Assembly (NCBI GenBank): GCA_012932865.1
Contig: SAXG01000054.1
Coordinates: 248,001-312,000, forward strand
DNA: 64,000 nucleotides
From: Amylostereum areolatum
Taxonomy: Eukaryota; Basidiomycota; Agaricomycetes; Russulales; Stereaceae
Direction: 5' to 3'
The notes below the pieces were generated by a model, which was not told the DNA's origin, ran no database searches, and saw only the letters and a program-made list of their open reading frames with translations. Positions 1 through 10,859 of the stretch are shown here, piece after piece (position 1 is the first letter of the stretch; each line of letters begins with the position of its first letter). The position numbers were made by a program, and so were the translations under genes.

Positions 1-1073
1 GCTTCGACGCAGCCCTGTTCCCCGACCTCCAGGACCTCCGCCCCGTCTCCCTCCCCGCCCTGACCGATCTCTTCATCTCCCACGACATTCTCAACGTCGC
101 GCGCTTGTTCAACCTCCTCCTCTGGCCGCGCACCACCCACGTCGAGCTCGAGTGCATCTCCAACGACGGACCGGATGACGTGCTTGACGCCGATCTCGAC
201 GCCGCGCTCGCGCTCGTCACGCGCCGGGTCCACGCGTCCGCGGGGCTCCCGAAAGCACTCAGCGTGCGCATCGCTAAGATATCCCGGTATACCGTGGATG
301 TCGTCTACTCCGCGTCGTACGACGACCTTCCGTTCCCTTTCGACCTGGAGTCCGCCCCCGAGCACATCCGACTCCACATCCTCCTGCACCCGACGCAGCA
401 AAGCGCGCTCTCCTCGCTCCTCCTCGTGGCGCCGCTGCGGGCCCTGCGCGTGCTCGCCCTCACGCTCTCCTTCCGCACCCTCGCCGAGGCTTTCTGGAGC
501 ACCCTGCTCCGCGCATGCCCCGCGGTTGAGCACCTCGGCGTGCGCTGTGCGCCCGGCGAGGCCTTCTTCGACGCCCTCGCGCGCCCCGGCCCGGCAGGCG
601 AGCCAGTCGTCCTCCCCGCGCTCGCCTCCCTCACCTTCGACAGCATCTGCTGGGACGCGTCGTGCGAGGTCCGCGGCCAGCGCATGTTCCTCACGTCGCA
701 CCACGCCGTCGCCCCTCGCAAGCCGACCCCCGCCCTGGTGCGGGATAACGCTGGCGCCCTGCGCAACGCCCTTTGGATGCGCTGGTCGTTCCGCGCACAT
801 GTGCAGGCGCTCTACGTCGAGAAGGAGTCCATGAGCTTAACGGACATCGCGAGCCTGAGTGCGTGCGTGGACAAGATTGCCCCCCTCGAGGCGCATGCTC
901 TGCGCCTGTATATGCACGATGCCGAGCCAGAGGTCGAGGAGGGGGACGGAGATGACAGCGATGAAACGGACGAAGAAGACGTTGATGAGACGGATGAGGA
1001 TGAAGAAGAGGATGGGGATGAAGAGGAGCAAAGCGAGGAGGAGATTGAAGTCGAACTTGGTGGTGCTGTGTGA
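1..1073 (+). CDS. F-box/leucine-rich-repeat-type protein, 3' part
   Basis: The reading frame is open from the first bases of the window (codons from position 3) to the TGA at 1071-1073, so the 5' end lies outside. The visible 356 residues are rich in leucine segments spaced like irregular LRRs (for example LPALTDLFISHD, VAPLRALRVLALTLSF, ACPAVEHLGVRCA, LPALASLTFDSICW). This is the usual C-terminal half of the large Agaricomycete F-box-like families. The last 45 residues are almost purely Glu/Asp with a few Gly/Thr, an acidic tail. Such proteins are substrate adaptors of SCF ubiquitin ligases, but the F-box itself is not in view, so the role is inferred from architecture. No intron is seen in the visible part. 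Confidence 0.6.
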   Translation, partial: FDAALFPDLQDLRPVSLPALTDLFISHDILNVARLFNLLLWPRTTHVELECISNDGPDDVLDADLDAALALVTRRVHASAGLPKALSVRIAKISRYTVDVVYSASYDDLPFPFDLESAPEHIRLHILLHPTQQSALSSLLLVAPLRALRVLALTLSFRTLAEAFWSTLLRACPAVEHLGVRCAPGEAFFDALARPGPAGEPVVLPALASLTFDSICWDASCEVRGQRMFLTSHHAVAPRKPTPALVRDNAGALRNALWMRWSFRAHVQALYVEKESMSLTDIASLSACVDKIAPLEAHALRLYMHDAEPEVEEGDGDDSDETDEEDVDETDEDEEEDGDEEEQSEEEIEVELGGAV

Positions 1074-1715
1074 TATATGATACATTGTAATTTACGATCG
1101 CATACTTTCCTTTACCTTACGCCATCGTAGTACCAAATCAAATAGATGAGCGTATACTACGCGTATACTTAACTTATCTGCTTGACATGCGAACATCCGA
1201 CACGGTGGGCTTTCGGGATTCGGGAAGTCGGGTTGCAGGGTATGTTTTTCCCACGGCTCCATTGAATGCGACGACCCCGCGCCCGCCAGCGGCAACTTTG
1301 GCCAGTGCGGCACAAGTGCGGCATGCCCTTTCTTTCGCAATGCGCATCAACCTTGACACGGCGCTGAACATATTTATTCTCGTACGTGGTACTATTCTCG
1401 CAATTGGAAGAGATCTTCACGGAAGCTATGGTCCAAGTCACGCTGAGAATGGATGGGATTAGAAACATTTCAGCGTCTTCAAACAGCGCTGGCGTACCGT
1501 ACCTCAGTACACACTAGGGAGTGTAAGTCGTTTCGACTGTGGGAGAAACAACTACACTTTTGCTGCAGGTCTTCTTGTTGTCAGTTGGGACCTGGGTACT
1601 CATTTTGCATGCACGATCCCTCGAGGTACGTACCAAGTATATGCTCCAGTTTCCTTTTCTCGCATTCATTTTATGTTCTTGACAAAGCAGCGCCCCCCAT
1701 GACTCGGAGTCGACA
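1074..1715. other. intergenic, no gene recognised
   Basis: The 3' flank of the F-box-type gene. Short open frames occur on both strands, but none has a family signature, a convincing splice structure or a promoter. Confidence 0.5.
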
Positions 1716-2239
1716 TTTGTATCGAAGTCGAAGACGTGTATAAGGGAGCGTCGCGCCCGGCGGACCGTTGGAGACGGGCGTGCATGTTCGATACTTGCCT
1801 GTGGTGAGAGTACTTACGCTCGAAAACTTCAAGCTGATGACCGACATTGACGGCGATTACAAGGAATTGAAAGCGGGGAATTTGGGGCCTCATCAGACCT
1901 GCGATGCGAAATGAGCAGCATCTGCAGGCTCAGGGCGCCGCCACGCTCGAGTGCCGCCGATGTTGAGAACACTGCGGGAAGGCTCTCGTAGTGCGTTGAC
2001 ATTCTCTTACCCTCGTCTTATTCGTCCGCGGTCATGATAGTGCATGACCGAAAATACAGCACCGGTACCAATTTGCAGTGGAGCGATGCTAAACGCCGCG
2101 TGTCGGTTGTTCAGGGAATGCATGGATGCATACCGCGGTCGTCCCTTTCGTGAATCGTATGTTATGGATTCCCTCGAAGCCGTCCTCTTCTCACGGAAAT
2201 TTTCAGCCACAAATGGTCGATATGAGGCGCTCTCCAGCG
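1716..2239 (+). repeat. upstream block shared with the second subtilase gene
   Basis: Aligning by eye with 36680-37157 shows conserved strings in the same order: ATCGAAGT(C/G)GAAGA, CCGTTGGAGACGGG, a degenerate stretch around GACATT...ACAAG, and, nearest the gene, GCTCTCCAGCGTATAAA. The block precedes both subtilase genes by about 0.6 kb, so the duplication included the promoter and upstream DNA. Divergence is much higher here than in the coding exons. No protein is claimed for it. Confidence 0.55.
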
Positions 2240-2245
2240 TATAAA
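2240..2245 (+). promoter_or_regulatory. TATA box of subtilase gene 1
   Basis: TATAAA lies 84 nt before the ATG at 2329. The same element, in the same CCAGCGTATAAA context, lies 82 nt before the ATG of the paralogue at 37246. This supports both the start codons and a shared promoter. Confidence 0.7.
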
Positions 2246-2328
2246 GGCCCCTCGCGCGAGCTGGCCTAACCTCACTTCAAACAGAAGTACCTCTCCTCGT
2301 CTTCAGCTCTCGATCACTCTTCAACGAT

Positions 2329-4181
2329 ATGTCTCTCATCGAAGTCCACCGTGTTCCAGACGCCAAAACCTCTGGTCGTCACATCGTCCAGCTCAAGGAG
2401 ACGGTGTCGAAACGCGGCCACCTTCAGTGGTTCGATAGGATTCGCTCCGGAAACTCCAGGATCACCCACGCCGACTGGGAGTCCACCCTCTTCCACGGTT
2501 ACGCGGGTTTGTGTATCATTTTACAGGCGGTGTATCGCAGGGCTGACATACGTATAGGTGAATTCGACGAGGGTACTCTCAATGCTCTTCGCGCCTCTCC
2601 CGACGTGAAATCCATCGAGGAAGACAACGCTGTCGAGCCCGAAGCTCCGGTGTATGTCTTCCCGACGATAAATATTGTTGAATACTATATCTCACAGAAA
2701 CTCTGACCTCAGGGCCGAACTTGGCTCCCCGTGGGGTCTCTCTCGCATCTCGCAGGATGTCCGGGTCCAGGTGCAGGGCTCCGCGTGCTCTCTGGCTTAC
2801 ACTTACAGATATGACACCTCCGCCGGCACGGGCGTCGATATCTACATTTTCGGTGCGCAAACCTTTCATCGCCGTAATTCACGCTAAGAGTTTTTACCCT
2901 GACAGATTCCGGTGAGATTTATTCCCATAAGAACCTGTGAAGTAGTTGACCGTTTCTGGGGCAAGGTATCAACACGACTCATGTACGTTTTCTGCCCCTA
3001 GTTTGGATTTGAATATTGAGACGTCTGTAGGTCGACTTTGGAGGGCGGGCACGTCTCGGTCCTGCCTTTGGCAGTCCAGAGGTTTGTTTTTCCACCGTGT
3101 ATCCATTGTCGAACTTCACGAGTAATTCTACATTCTACATAGAACATCGACGACAGCGGACATGGCACGCACGTTGCAGGTATCGCTGCTGGGACTCGAT
3201 ACGGCGTAGCAAAGGTATGTTCAGGCTCTCATCGTCTCGTGTACATTAAGCTCAGGGAGAGAGATATACAGTCCGCTAACCTCATCGCGGTTAAAGTTCT
3301 GTGGGTACCTGTTCGTCATTCCTGCTCATGTTTCTGACGAGTGTGATGGGAAGCCCTGGATACGACTCGGACATGTGAGCATCAAACTCTTCTCCATTCC
3401 TCGAACTCTACTCAATAGCCAGGTGTATCAATCAGCATCAGCGCCTTGGACTACGTCGCCGCATCGGCTACCGCATCCGGTCGTCCTACAGTGATCAACA
3501 TGAGCTTGAGCACTGCCATATCGCCAGCCTTGGATAGTGCGACGACTGCGGTATGGTTCTTCCGTATCGCTGTGAGATCAACCTGACTGTCTACAGATCA
3601 CGGCGCGGGGCATTCACGTCGCGGTGAGAACATCGATAGCGCCTTACTGTCAGTTTCCCCCTGATCATATCTCCAACAACGATGTTTAGGCCGCTGCTGG
3701 AAATCAAACTACGGATGCGTCAAACCGTAGCCCTGCCCGTGTTCCTTCGGTCAACACGGTCGCAGCGTCAACTATCACAGATACCAGATACGCTCTGTCT
3801 AACTATGGCCCCTCGGTTGATTTGTTCGCGCCTGGTGAGCAGATCCCAAGCGCCTGGATTGGCTACGACACTGCCGTGGAATGCGCTTCAGGGACGTCAA
3901 TGGTATGCAGTGCTTCCTCTGCTTTGTCTTACTTGATGTTCATTTAGAGTACCTAGGCTTCGCCTCATGTCGCAGGTCTCATAGCCTACTTCATAAGTCG
4001 ATACGGGAACAGGAGCGCGGCGTCTATGTCCAACCTGCTCAAGCAATACGCCGTCAAAGATGCGATCGATTCCTCTACCCTCCGTATGTACCGACTTCAT
4101 CTATATCCTTCTTGCCTTCTCACAAACGGATGTTTCTCAGCCGCGGGTACCGTCAACCTCCTCGCGCGCAACGACATCTAG
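2329..4181 (+). CDS. S8 subtilisin-like serine protease (proteinase K type) with I9 propeptide, gene 1
   Basis: A multi-exon gene of about 375 residues. Residues about 15-90 match an inhibitor I9 propeptide (GRHIVQLKETVSK ... SPDVKSIEEDNAVE). The catalytic domain follows with the full triad: Asp in DSGINTTHVDFGG, His in DDSGHGTHVAGIAAGT, Ser in SGTSMASPHVAG. The oxyanion Asn is in AAAGNQT. There is no signal peptide: the ATG is followed at once by propeptide sequence, and the TATA box leaves little room for another coding exon. At least ten short introns are needed. One exon is only 6 nt (2906-2911) and completes the catalytic Asp codon. The reading ends TVNLLARNDI. Many relatives are secreted; lack of a leader suggests a cytosolic or vacuolar role or unconventional export (inference). 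A close paralogue lies at 37246. Confidence 0.88.
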
Positions 4182-4705
4182 TCTGAGGAACACATCAATA
4201 GGTCGAGTTTGACTCATCCGATTGCGAATAGAATGGGGTAGGTATATTCACGTCTACGTCTAGTCCGTATTGCTGCTCTCCGAAAATAAAAAAAGAAACA
4301 CAAACAGATCTGGTTACATGTACGATATCGACGGGGCATTCGCTGACGACACGATGTATGGTTGTACATGATTGTACGGACTATTGCTTTGATAATGTTA
4401 CAAGTTGGTTGTTCTATATCCAAGTGACTCGAAAGTCGCGATTTCTATGTAGCAGGTGTGCTTAGTCTCTCGTAGCCAGACTTAAAACAGAAGACAATCG
4501 TTCTGTTTTGGTGTGCTCCACTAGGAAGGCGCGCACGCTCGGGAGTACTTACTGGTTCCGAGTTCGAGGTCCGGAGATTTATATAACCTTCAAAATTTGA
4601 GATCCGAACGCCGAACATTTTCCCATGGGTTCAATCCTTGTTGACAGAAGTTGTTCTCCACCGCAACGCACGCCGCATATCCCTCTGGCTTCCTATCTTC
4701 TGTCC
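4182..4705. other. intergenic between subtilase 1 and the DUF7918 gene
   Basis: No gene recognised. A TTTATATAA element near 4577 lies about 130 nt before the proposed ATG of the next gene and may be its TATA box. Confidence 0.4.
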
Positions 4706-6127
4706 ATGCCACTCATACATCGCGGTTTCGGATTCAGCATTCTATCCGATGGAGTGGAACTCACCAAACACCTCATTCAAGTCGACCCTCGAGATGACAC
4801 GATCATCAGCTGCTATGTCCCGAGCGTAGTCGGCAAGGTGCGAGCTCAGTACAGGCCACCGCTACTCATGCCCGCCTTCCCATCGTCGCTCTTACAATCC
4901 TTCTCAGTCTTTCACGATGCGATTGGATGACTACTGGAAAGGCGAAGATATTCTTTGCTACCTCGAAACGGACGGCATCACTAGAGATCAGACGAAGAAG
5001 CCGCGGGCGAGGACAACGATTCGATATTCAGGCAAATGCAACTCTCAGGCGCGTACATTCAGCCCTTACATGTTTTCTCAGGTGGAAATTTGTGGTGCGT
5101 ATGCAACTTGGCTTTTTTGGGACCTCTAACCTGCCTGATGCTCGTAGAGGACGAAGGAGCAATGCCACAACACGACCAGATCCCCGTGGACAATGCCAAA
5201 CTCGGACTCATTGAATTGCGTGTCTGTCGTGCAAAGCTATCAGAGTCGATGGTCTTCGTCGGAAACCACCCACGACGTTCCCACTCCGCTCATTTTTCTC
5301 GCATTGGGCCCGTGTCGGAGAAGAGCAAGGTTATGGGGTCGAATTGTACTATGCTCGGACCAGCCGTCCCAGCGCGGTCAAAACCTGCCAACAGCATGCG
5401 GCGATTCTGGCGCGTGGAGTCCCAGTTCGACTCGTACAACGCACCGTGGGTCACATTTCGCATCCGTCATCTTCCTGAAGGTGAGCTATCTCAGCCGGGC
5501 TCGCATTCGTTGGCGGATAATATAAACTTTACTTAGCCATCCTCCGTGCGCGCGGTGTCATACCGGCGTCGACGCCCACTGTCACATCTTCAAGTGGTCC
5601 TCAACACCATTGCCACGAGTCGAAAGCCCTGAGCACAGTGAGACTCTCGATTGTGTCCCCGTCACGACTTCAATTCATCTCCAGAAATCAATCTTGCGAC
5701 TGTCTCCCCCTTCCCACTGCGACGAGAAACCAGTGCATCCTTCCAGTCCAAGCGACAAATACCCATACCGTGAACTCGGGGTACACGCTTCCTTCTCCCA
5801 TCTTGTTCATGTACTATCTAACATCTACCGCAGAGAGAACTCGGCCAATCACAAGATGCTCTTCAGGCGTCTCGAGCGGAAGGCAAATGGATCAAATCAG
5901 AACCTGCTATATACAGGCCTGTTCCATGGCAGCCGCGCTATTGCTCCCCGTCGGACCATGAACGGCTGGTTGATGACATCCCTGGGCTAACTTGGACATC
6001 AATCGAGCCGCCACGACAACCCCAGACTTCTCAGCTCTCTCGTCCAGTCACAATGCCGCAACAATCTTCTCAGCAGCAAGGACTCGCGGCCTGGCACGGG
6101 GCATACATTGATCTCACACTCGATTGA
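4706..6127 (+). CDS. DUF7918-domain protein
   Basis: The start is placed at the ATG beginning MPLIHRGFGFSILSDG, because family members usually begin with a short MP-x-(Y/H)-x-GF segment. An upstream in-frame ATG at 4625 is possible but lacks similarity. Four or five exons reconstruct the domain: beta-rich N-terminus (SDGVEL ... IISCYVPSVVGK), SFTMRLDDYWKGEDILCY, VDNAKLGLIELRVCRA, PWVTFRIRHLPE, then AILRARGVIP. The protein ends AYIDLTLD, a C-terminus frequently seen in this family. Exon 1 ends at 4837, and introns lie near 4838-4907 and 5489-5534. The domain is widespread and expanded in Agaricomycetes and has no known biochemical function. Splice sites near 5790-5835 are my choice and less certain. 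Confidence 0.72.
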
Positions 6128-8846
6128 AAAGCTGTTCTCGCCATCTCGACTGCCGCCTACTTGGAATATCTCTGTTCTCTTTCTGGATCCTCTCTTTTCG
6201 CGAGTATCGGATAACTTTGGTCTCCCGTTCCAATTGATATTTGTGGCGAGCAGTGAGCCACCCCACTTCTTTATCAGCGCTGTGTCATAACCGTGTTGCG
6301 TTTTGTCGAGGCGAATTCACATGTTTATATTGATTACAGCTTTTCTTCATCATACTGGCGCTCTACATGTTGACGTTGATCTTTTACTATACCTGGATAT
6401 GTACGCCATCATTGAGTTATGTCACCTGCATATGCAAGCGCCCAGGAACAACGGCGACGGCCTCTAATCCTAACACGACCAAACAAGAGGTATCATGTGT
6501 ATGTGTTCCCACGTCGCCCTGCGTTGCCCCAGGTTGCGTCCAGAGACGTTTAGACGTTCACTCAGCCTGGGATTCGACAATTACCACCCCAATAGGACGC
6601 ATCGAAGACTTACAATTCCAACGTTCAAGTTGGCAGACTGCAGTGTCAACACGCTCGCTCGCCGGATTGTGGTCCGTGGGAAATAATCGCATAATCAATC
6701 ACGCTTTCTCAAACGTCTTTACTGTTCTTAGAAGAAACCTCGTCTCTGCCACTTTTTGGTTCATATCATCAATCCTCCCACCTCTGCCATCCACTACATA
6801 GCCACGCGGAATCAGGCTGTCAGAATGAACCAGTTGGTGTTCAACGTTCCGCGCGCCGCAACAGTTGATCAAGATCCCACTGCATGAGCAGTCTACCGTG
6901 CAGCCCGAGAAGGTCACCCTGGAACTTGCTCTCAACAGTGACGAGTGCCAGGCCAATGATCAGCAATGATAATTATGTTCTTGCGCCGCCCTTCCTACAG
7001 CGACCACACGTTTGCACGATCGAGTTGCCAGCGCACACCGCGCCTCCCCACGCCTGGACAGTAAAATCAACTTCCTCCGAGTCCCAAACGGTCACATCGC
7101 GTGCGTACGTTCTGCTACAAGCGTCTGTGGAAATACCGCACTCTATCAGCAGCGCCATGAAACTATGGATCCCGTGCTGTGTCAATCCACCTGCTTCATG
7201 GGCGCAGCAAGCCAGCTGCTACATTCCTCCGAGCGAGGCCCGCGTGGGCGTGGACGTCGCCCATCCTCGCTCGCGTGCCGTTTCCGCGAACGCAAGATCC
7301 ACGCTCGTGCTCGCTTGATCTGGATCCGTGGTTGGAACGGCTTGCTTGGAGGTGCTGGGGATGTTGATCGGGACAAGCGTGGCGTCTGGCAAGCCGTGAG
7401 GGTTGTCGCTTCAATTTTGAGGGGGCCGAACGGGGCACGTACCGGAGGCGTTGTCCCCTGCGAATGGCTTTGGTAAGGGCGAGGATTCTACGGGTTTGCC
7501 GGTGGACCCGGAGCCTTTGGTCGACATTGGGAATGGACGGGCGCGAGAGATGGTAGGTGTCGATGACTCGAAGTGCGTTGGAGCCACTGCCCTTCCCAAA
7601 GAACGATTTTATACCCGTCTAACAACCCCAACCCAACCGAACGGCGAGAAGTCTCGTGAAGTCGTACTTGCGCTATGGCGAACACCCCGCAGCTCGCAGC
7701 GCGACGTTGACCTGCCATTGCTCCAGTTGGACCGTGACTATACTGAACAAGACCTCCGGAAATAACCTACAGTCGGTATGTTGACAGCCCACCGTTCGAC
7801 ACCACTTCGTTCCCAATATTACTGCGCGCATGCGTTTACGTACAACGCCCACTTGGCGATTCGACGTCGTGTATATAATGCGCAGCACACTGGGCTGGCA
7901 CATTATCGCCAGGACCTGTCCGCGGCGCTGGTGGCGTGTAGGAGACTTGATTACAAAGTTTTGTGTCGACGTTGCCCACACCTCGCTTATTTGCCCGCTT
8001 TATCATATTGCTGTCACTCACGACCTACGGTTTCAGACAAGCACAAACCTTGCCAATAAAGCTGGATGCAAGTAAATTGTCCTAGGACACGACGATGGCG
8101 CTCGAGCTTGAGAACCAGCGCCACGGCCATGGCTGCGCGCTCCGGGCGTCTCGTTTCTGCTAAGTTATGATTCGAGTACGTGCTCGCACAGAGGTCTTGG
8201 CGAGGGTCATCTTCTAGAATGCGCCATTTGACACACACCCGAATACGGCATGAATGCAAGGACCAGACTCCGTCATCGCAAACAGATTGCGTACAATCAG
8301 CACCCGGGACATGGCCAATCCAAAGGAGGAAAAATGTATCTGCATACGACAACGGTCAATGTCCACTACGTACGACGCGCGACTCGCATCTGGCGTCGTC
8401 AAAGGGTGAATAGCTACGAAGGCATAGGTGAAAGGGTGTGACTGCGAGAACAAGAGGATTATGCGATAAACCGGCGGTAGCGGGTTTTCGCGGGGGGATA
8501 AGGGGTCTAAGGGCCCGAGGTGTGTGTATATATACGAGTAGGGTGGATGGATACAGATAGTGCGATGAGAGAGCTAGTTGGTTTTAGGTGGTAGAGCTAG
8601 GTCGACGGGAACAGGGATAGAATACAAATCGAAAGAAGTCCGTGCCACGACGACGATAGCCTAGAAAAACACAACCGCGAGGCGAGGAAAGAAGAGGGAA
8701 TAAATTCGCGCGCTGGGCGAATAATGATCTACCGCAGACGGTCAGCGCACCGATCGCCAGCGATGGAGGGAAGGTACTCACAAAGAAAACCGACTCAGGA
8801 GAAATCACCATGACATAGGATCCACACGCGCGCGAGCGGACACCCG
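6128..8846. other. gene-poor stretch, no supported gene
   Basis: 2.7 kb holding short overlapping open frames on both strands (up to about 150 codons) with no recognisable domain, no consistent splice chain and no clear start. A TGTATATATAC string lies near 8522. A diverged or lineage-specific gene could be hidden here, but nothing can be supported. Confidence 0.4.
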
Positions 8847-9305
8847 TCATGCGGATATCATCTGCGCCCGACGACGCTGCTTCCTCGACTCCGTCACGGG
8901 CGTCGCGCCTGAACAGCAGTGCACCGACGCCAGCGGCCCAAACAGCGCCTCATAATCCGGCCACGTCTTCCCCGCCGTTGTGGATTTTGACTCCGTCCCC
9001 TCAGACTCGTCCTCCTCGCGCCCGGAGGTGGTGCTCAGACTGAGGCGCAGTGAGAGTGCGGGCGATGCCCGCCCGGAAGGCGCGAAGGTGGACGAGGGCG
9101 GGAGGATGACGGCGTGCGCGCGTCGATTGCGCGGAGGGGGCGGGGAAGGGGAGTCCGAGCGGCGTCCGCCGAGACGGCGGAGGGTGGTCCATGACGCGAC
9201 CGGGTCCTTCCTCGCGCACAGCGGGATCGACGTCGACGAACTTGCGGAGTGCAAGGAGAGGAGGGAGATTTGTGAAGACGGGCGGCCTTGGATGGTGGAC
9301 ATCAT
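8847..9305 (-). CDS. hypothetical small protein
   Basis: A single-exon frame of 152 residues starting with tandem Met codons at 9305. Composition is Ser/Arg/Pro rich: an N-terminal Ser-rich part (ISLLSLHSASSSTS), a DSPSPPPPRNRR stretch, an acidic GREEDESEGTESKSTT segment, then KTWPDYEALFGPL, the most protein-like piece. A TTATATATAA box on the same strand lies about 145 nt before the start. No family is recognised. The ending at 8847 could be replaced by a splice into sequence toward 8600, since TATGTCATGG-type sequence continues open on that side. Confidence 0.45.
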   Translation of the reverse strand: MMSTIQGRPSSQISLLSLHSASSSTSIPLCARKDPVASWTTLRRLGGRRSDSPSPPPPRNRRAHAVILPPSSTFAPSGRASPALSLRLSLSTTSGREEDESEGTESKSTTAGKTWPDYEALFGPLASVHCCSGATPVTESRKQRRRAQMISA

Positions 9306-9446
9306 GGAGAGTGGTGCTTGAGCGGAAGACCGGTCGATCGATCGAACGGGTGGATGGACGGGTGACTTCGCGGGAGTGGAAGTGGAAGTTGAAGGAAGAA
9401 CTGTGGGGTAGGTAGCTCGAGGAAATTCCCGATCTACAGACGTCGT

Positions 9447-9456
9447 TATATATAAG
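9447..9456 (-). promoter_or_regulatory. candidate TATA box of the hypothetical gene at 8847-9305
   Basis: TTATATATAA on the minus strand, about 145 nt upstream of the ATG at 9305, in otherwise GC-rich sequence. Confidence 0.4.
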
Positions 9457-10859
9457 CAACGGGGGCGATGGACGATGGGCCGGGTAAAGGCTGTAAGGCG
9501 TAAAGACGGTGAAATCAGATAGGAAAGATCCTATCAGTTGGCAAGGGTGAGCGGAATGGGGGGAAAACACAAAGGCGTTGGCGTGCGATGCGGTGCTGGG
9601 CGATGTATAGTCGGGCGCGGAACGTACACTCGAGGTTCCGGAGCGAGAGGAGGGAACCCACCAAGACGACGCCGAGTGCAGAAGAAGGGGGGGGGAGAAG
9701 AGCCTGCGCTTTCGACGGGACAGAACGTTGCGATTTTTATCATCCTGTGCCATGCCCCTCCTCCTAGGGCACGAGACACCCAAGCGAAACATAATTTGCG
9801 TTTCGACGCTGGACGTTCCCGAACTGGAAGCAAGCATCACGAATAAGTAACGGCATCACGAGGGAACAGATGGAAAAGACTAAGCACTTGTGTGTACTCA
9901 CGTTCGATTTCAATCCGCCGAGCACCCATCAGGAGTATCAAGGGACGCGCCCGTGTGCGACGATGTTGAGATCGATGGGCGAACACTTAGCGGGAATAGC
10001 CTATTTTGCACAACAAGCTGGACGGTCGTGCAGCCTGTGGGAGAGTACGTCACAGCTCTCGAAGCCTGATCATCACCTGCTGTTCTGCTTACGGTTCTCA
10101 GACGCTGGTGGCGACGGCTGTGAGTATGCAAATCATGATTGAGGACTGCGCTTGGTGTATTTCGAATCTTTCTGGTGTTCCAAGTTGTAGGCGGAAAAGC
10201 TCCGTTACCCATGCAATCAAGGATAGCTCTCCTCGGAGGCGTCCTCGTCGGATGTCCTACAATGGGATGATTAGCACGAGGACCGCAACCGCACGAACCA
10301 GGATGTAAGTACTTATGCGCTGCTGTACGGACACGGTGTGCGTGCCACCGGATTGCGATGTCACCCCCACCTCAGCTGCTCGAAGCTTGTGAGAGCAGGA
10401 CAATTGGTCGCGTGGAAGCCCTGGGGCAGGGGAGAGGGGCCGTGTCCTCGTGTCGGTGTAACGAACTTGATCAGATCTCGTTATCTCCTCGAGCTGTGCA
10501 CTCGCAACTGACGCGCAGCCGAGAGCACCTATACCTTATTGTAAATAAATCGTGGCTGTGCCGGCCATGAAATCGGAAAATAGAACGAGACGGAACGACC
10601 AACTTTCGAGTGCAGAATAGTGATAAGTGGAACACACAACGCATCGCCTCGGCGCCCTAAGGACAAGCTATTATCACTTCAAAACTCGTGAACTTAAGTT
10701 CGGGAGGGTTGCCATGAGAAAGAGAAGCCGCTTCACAATCAGTTCGTTTCAGATACGACAGCGTCCAAGACAGAACACTCGTTCAATGAGGAATAAGCAG
10801 ACACAAGATAGCAAACAAGATGACGGACGAAACACTGCGGTAGCCCACACACGCGTCCA
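9457..10859. other. intergenic, no gene recognised
   Basis: Overlapping open frames on the minus strand up to 9840 are GC-rich shadows of the small gene's flank, and 9840-10859 has only short frames. It includes the 3' flank of the PRMT3 gene. Confidence 0.4.

Noticed and set aside
9001..9840. 279-codon minus-strand frame overlapping the small gene
   Set aside because: It has the low-complexity look of a GC-rich shadow frame, runs across the TATA box of the smaller gene, and has no domain.
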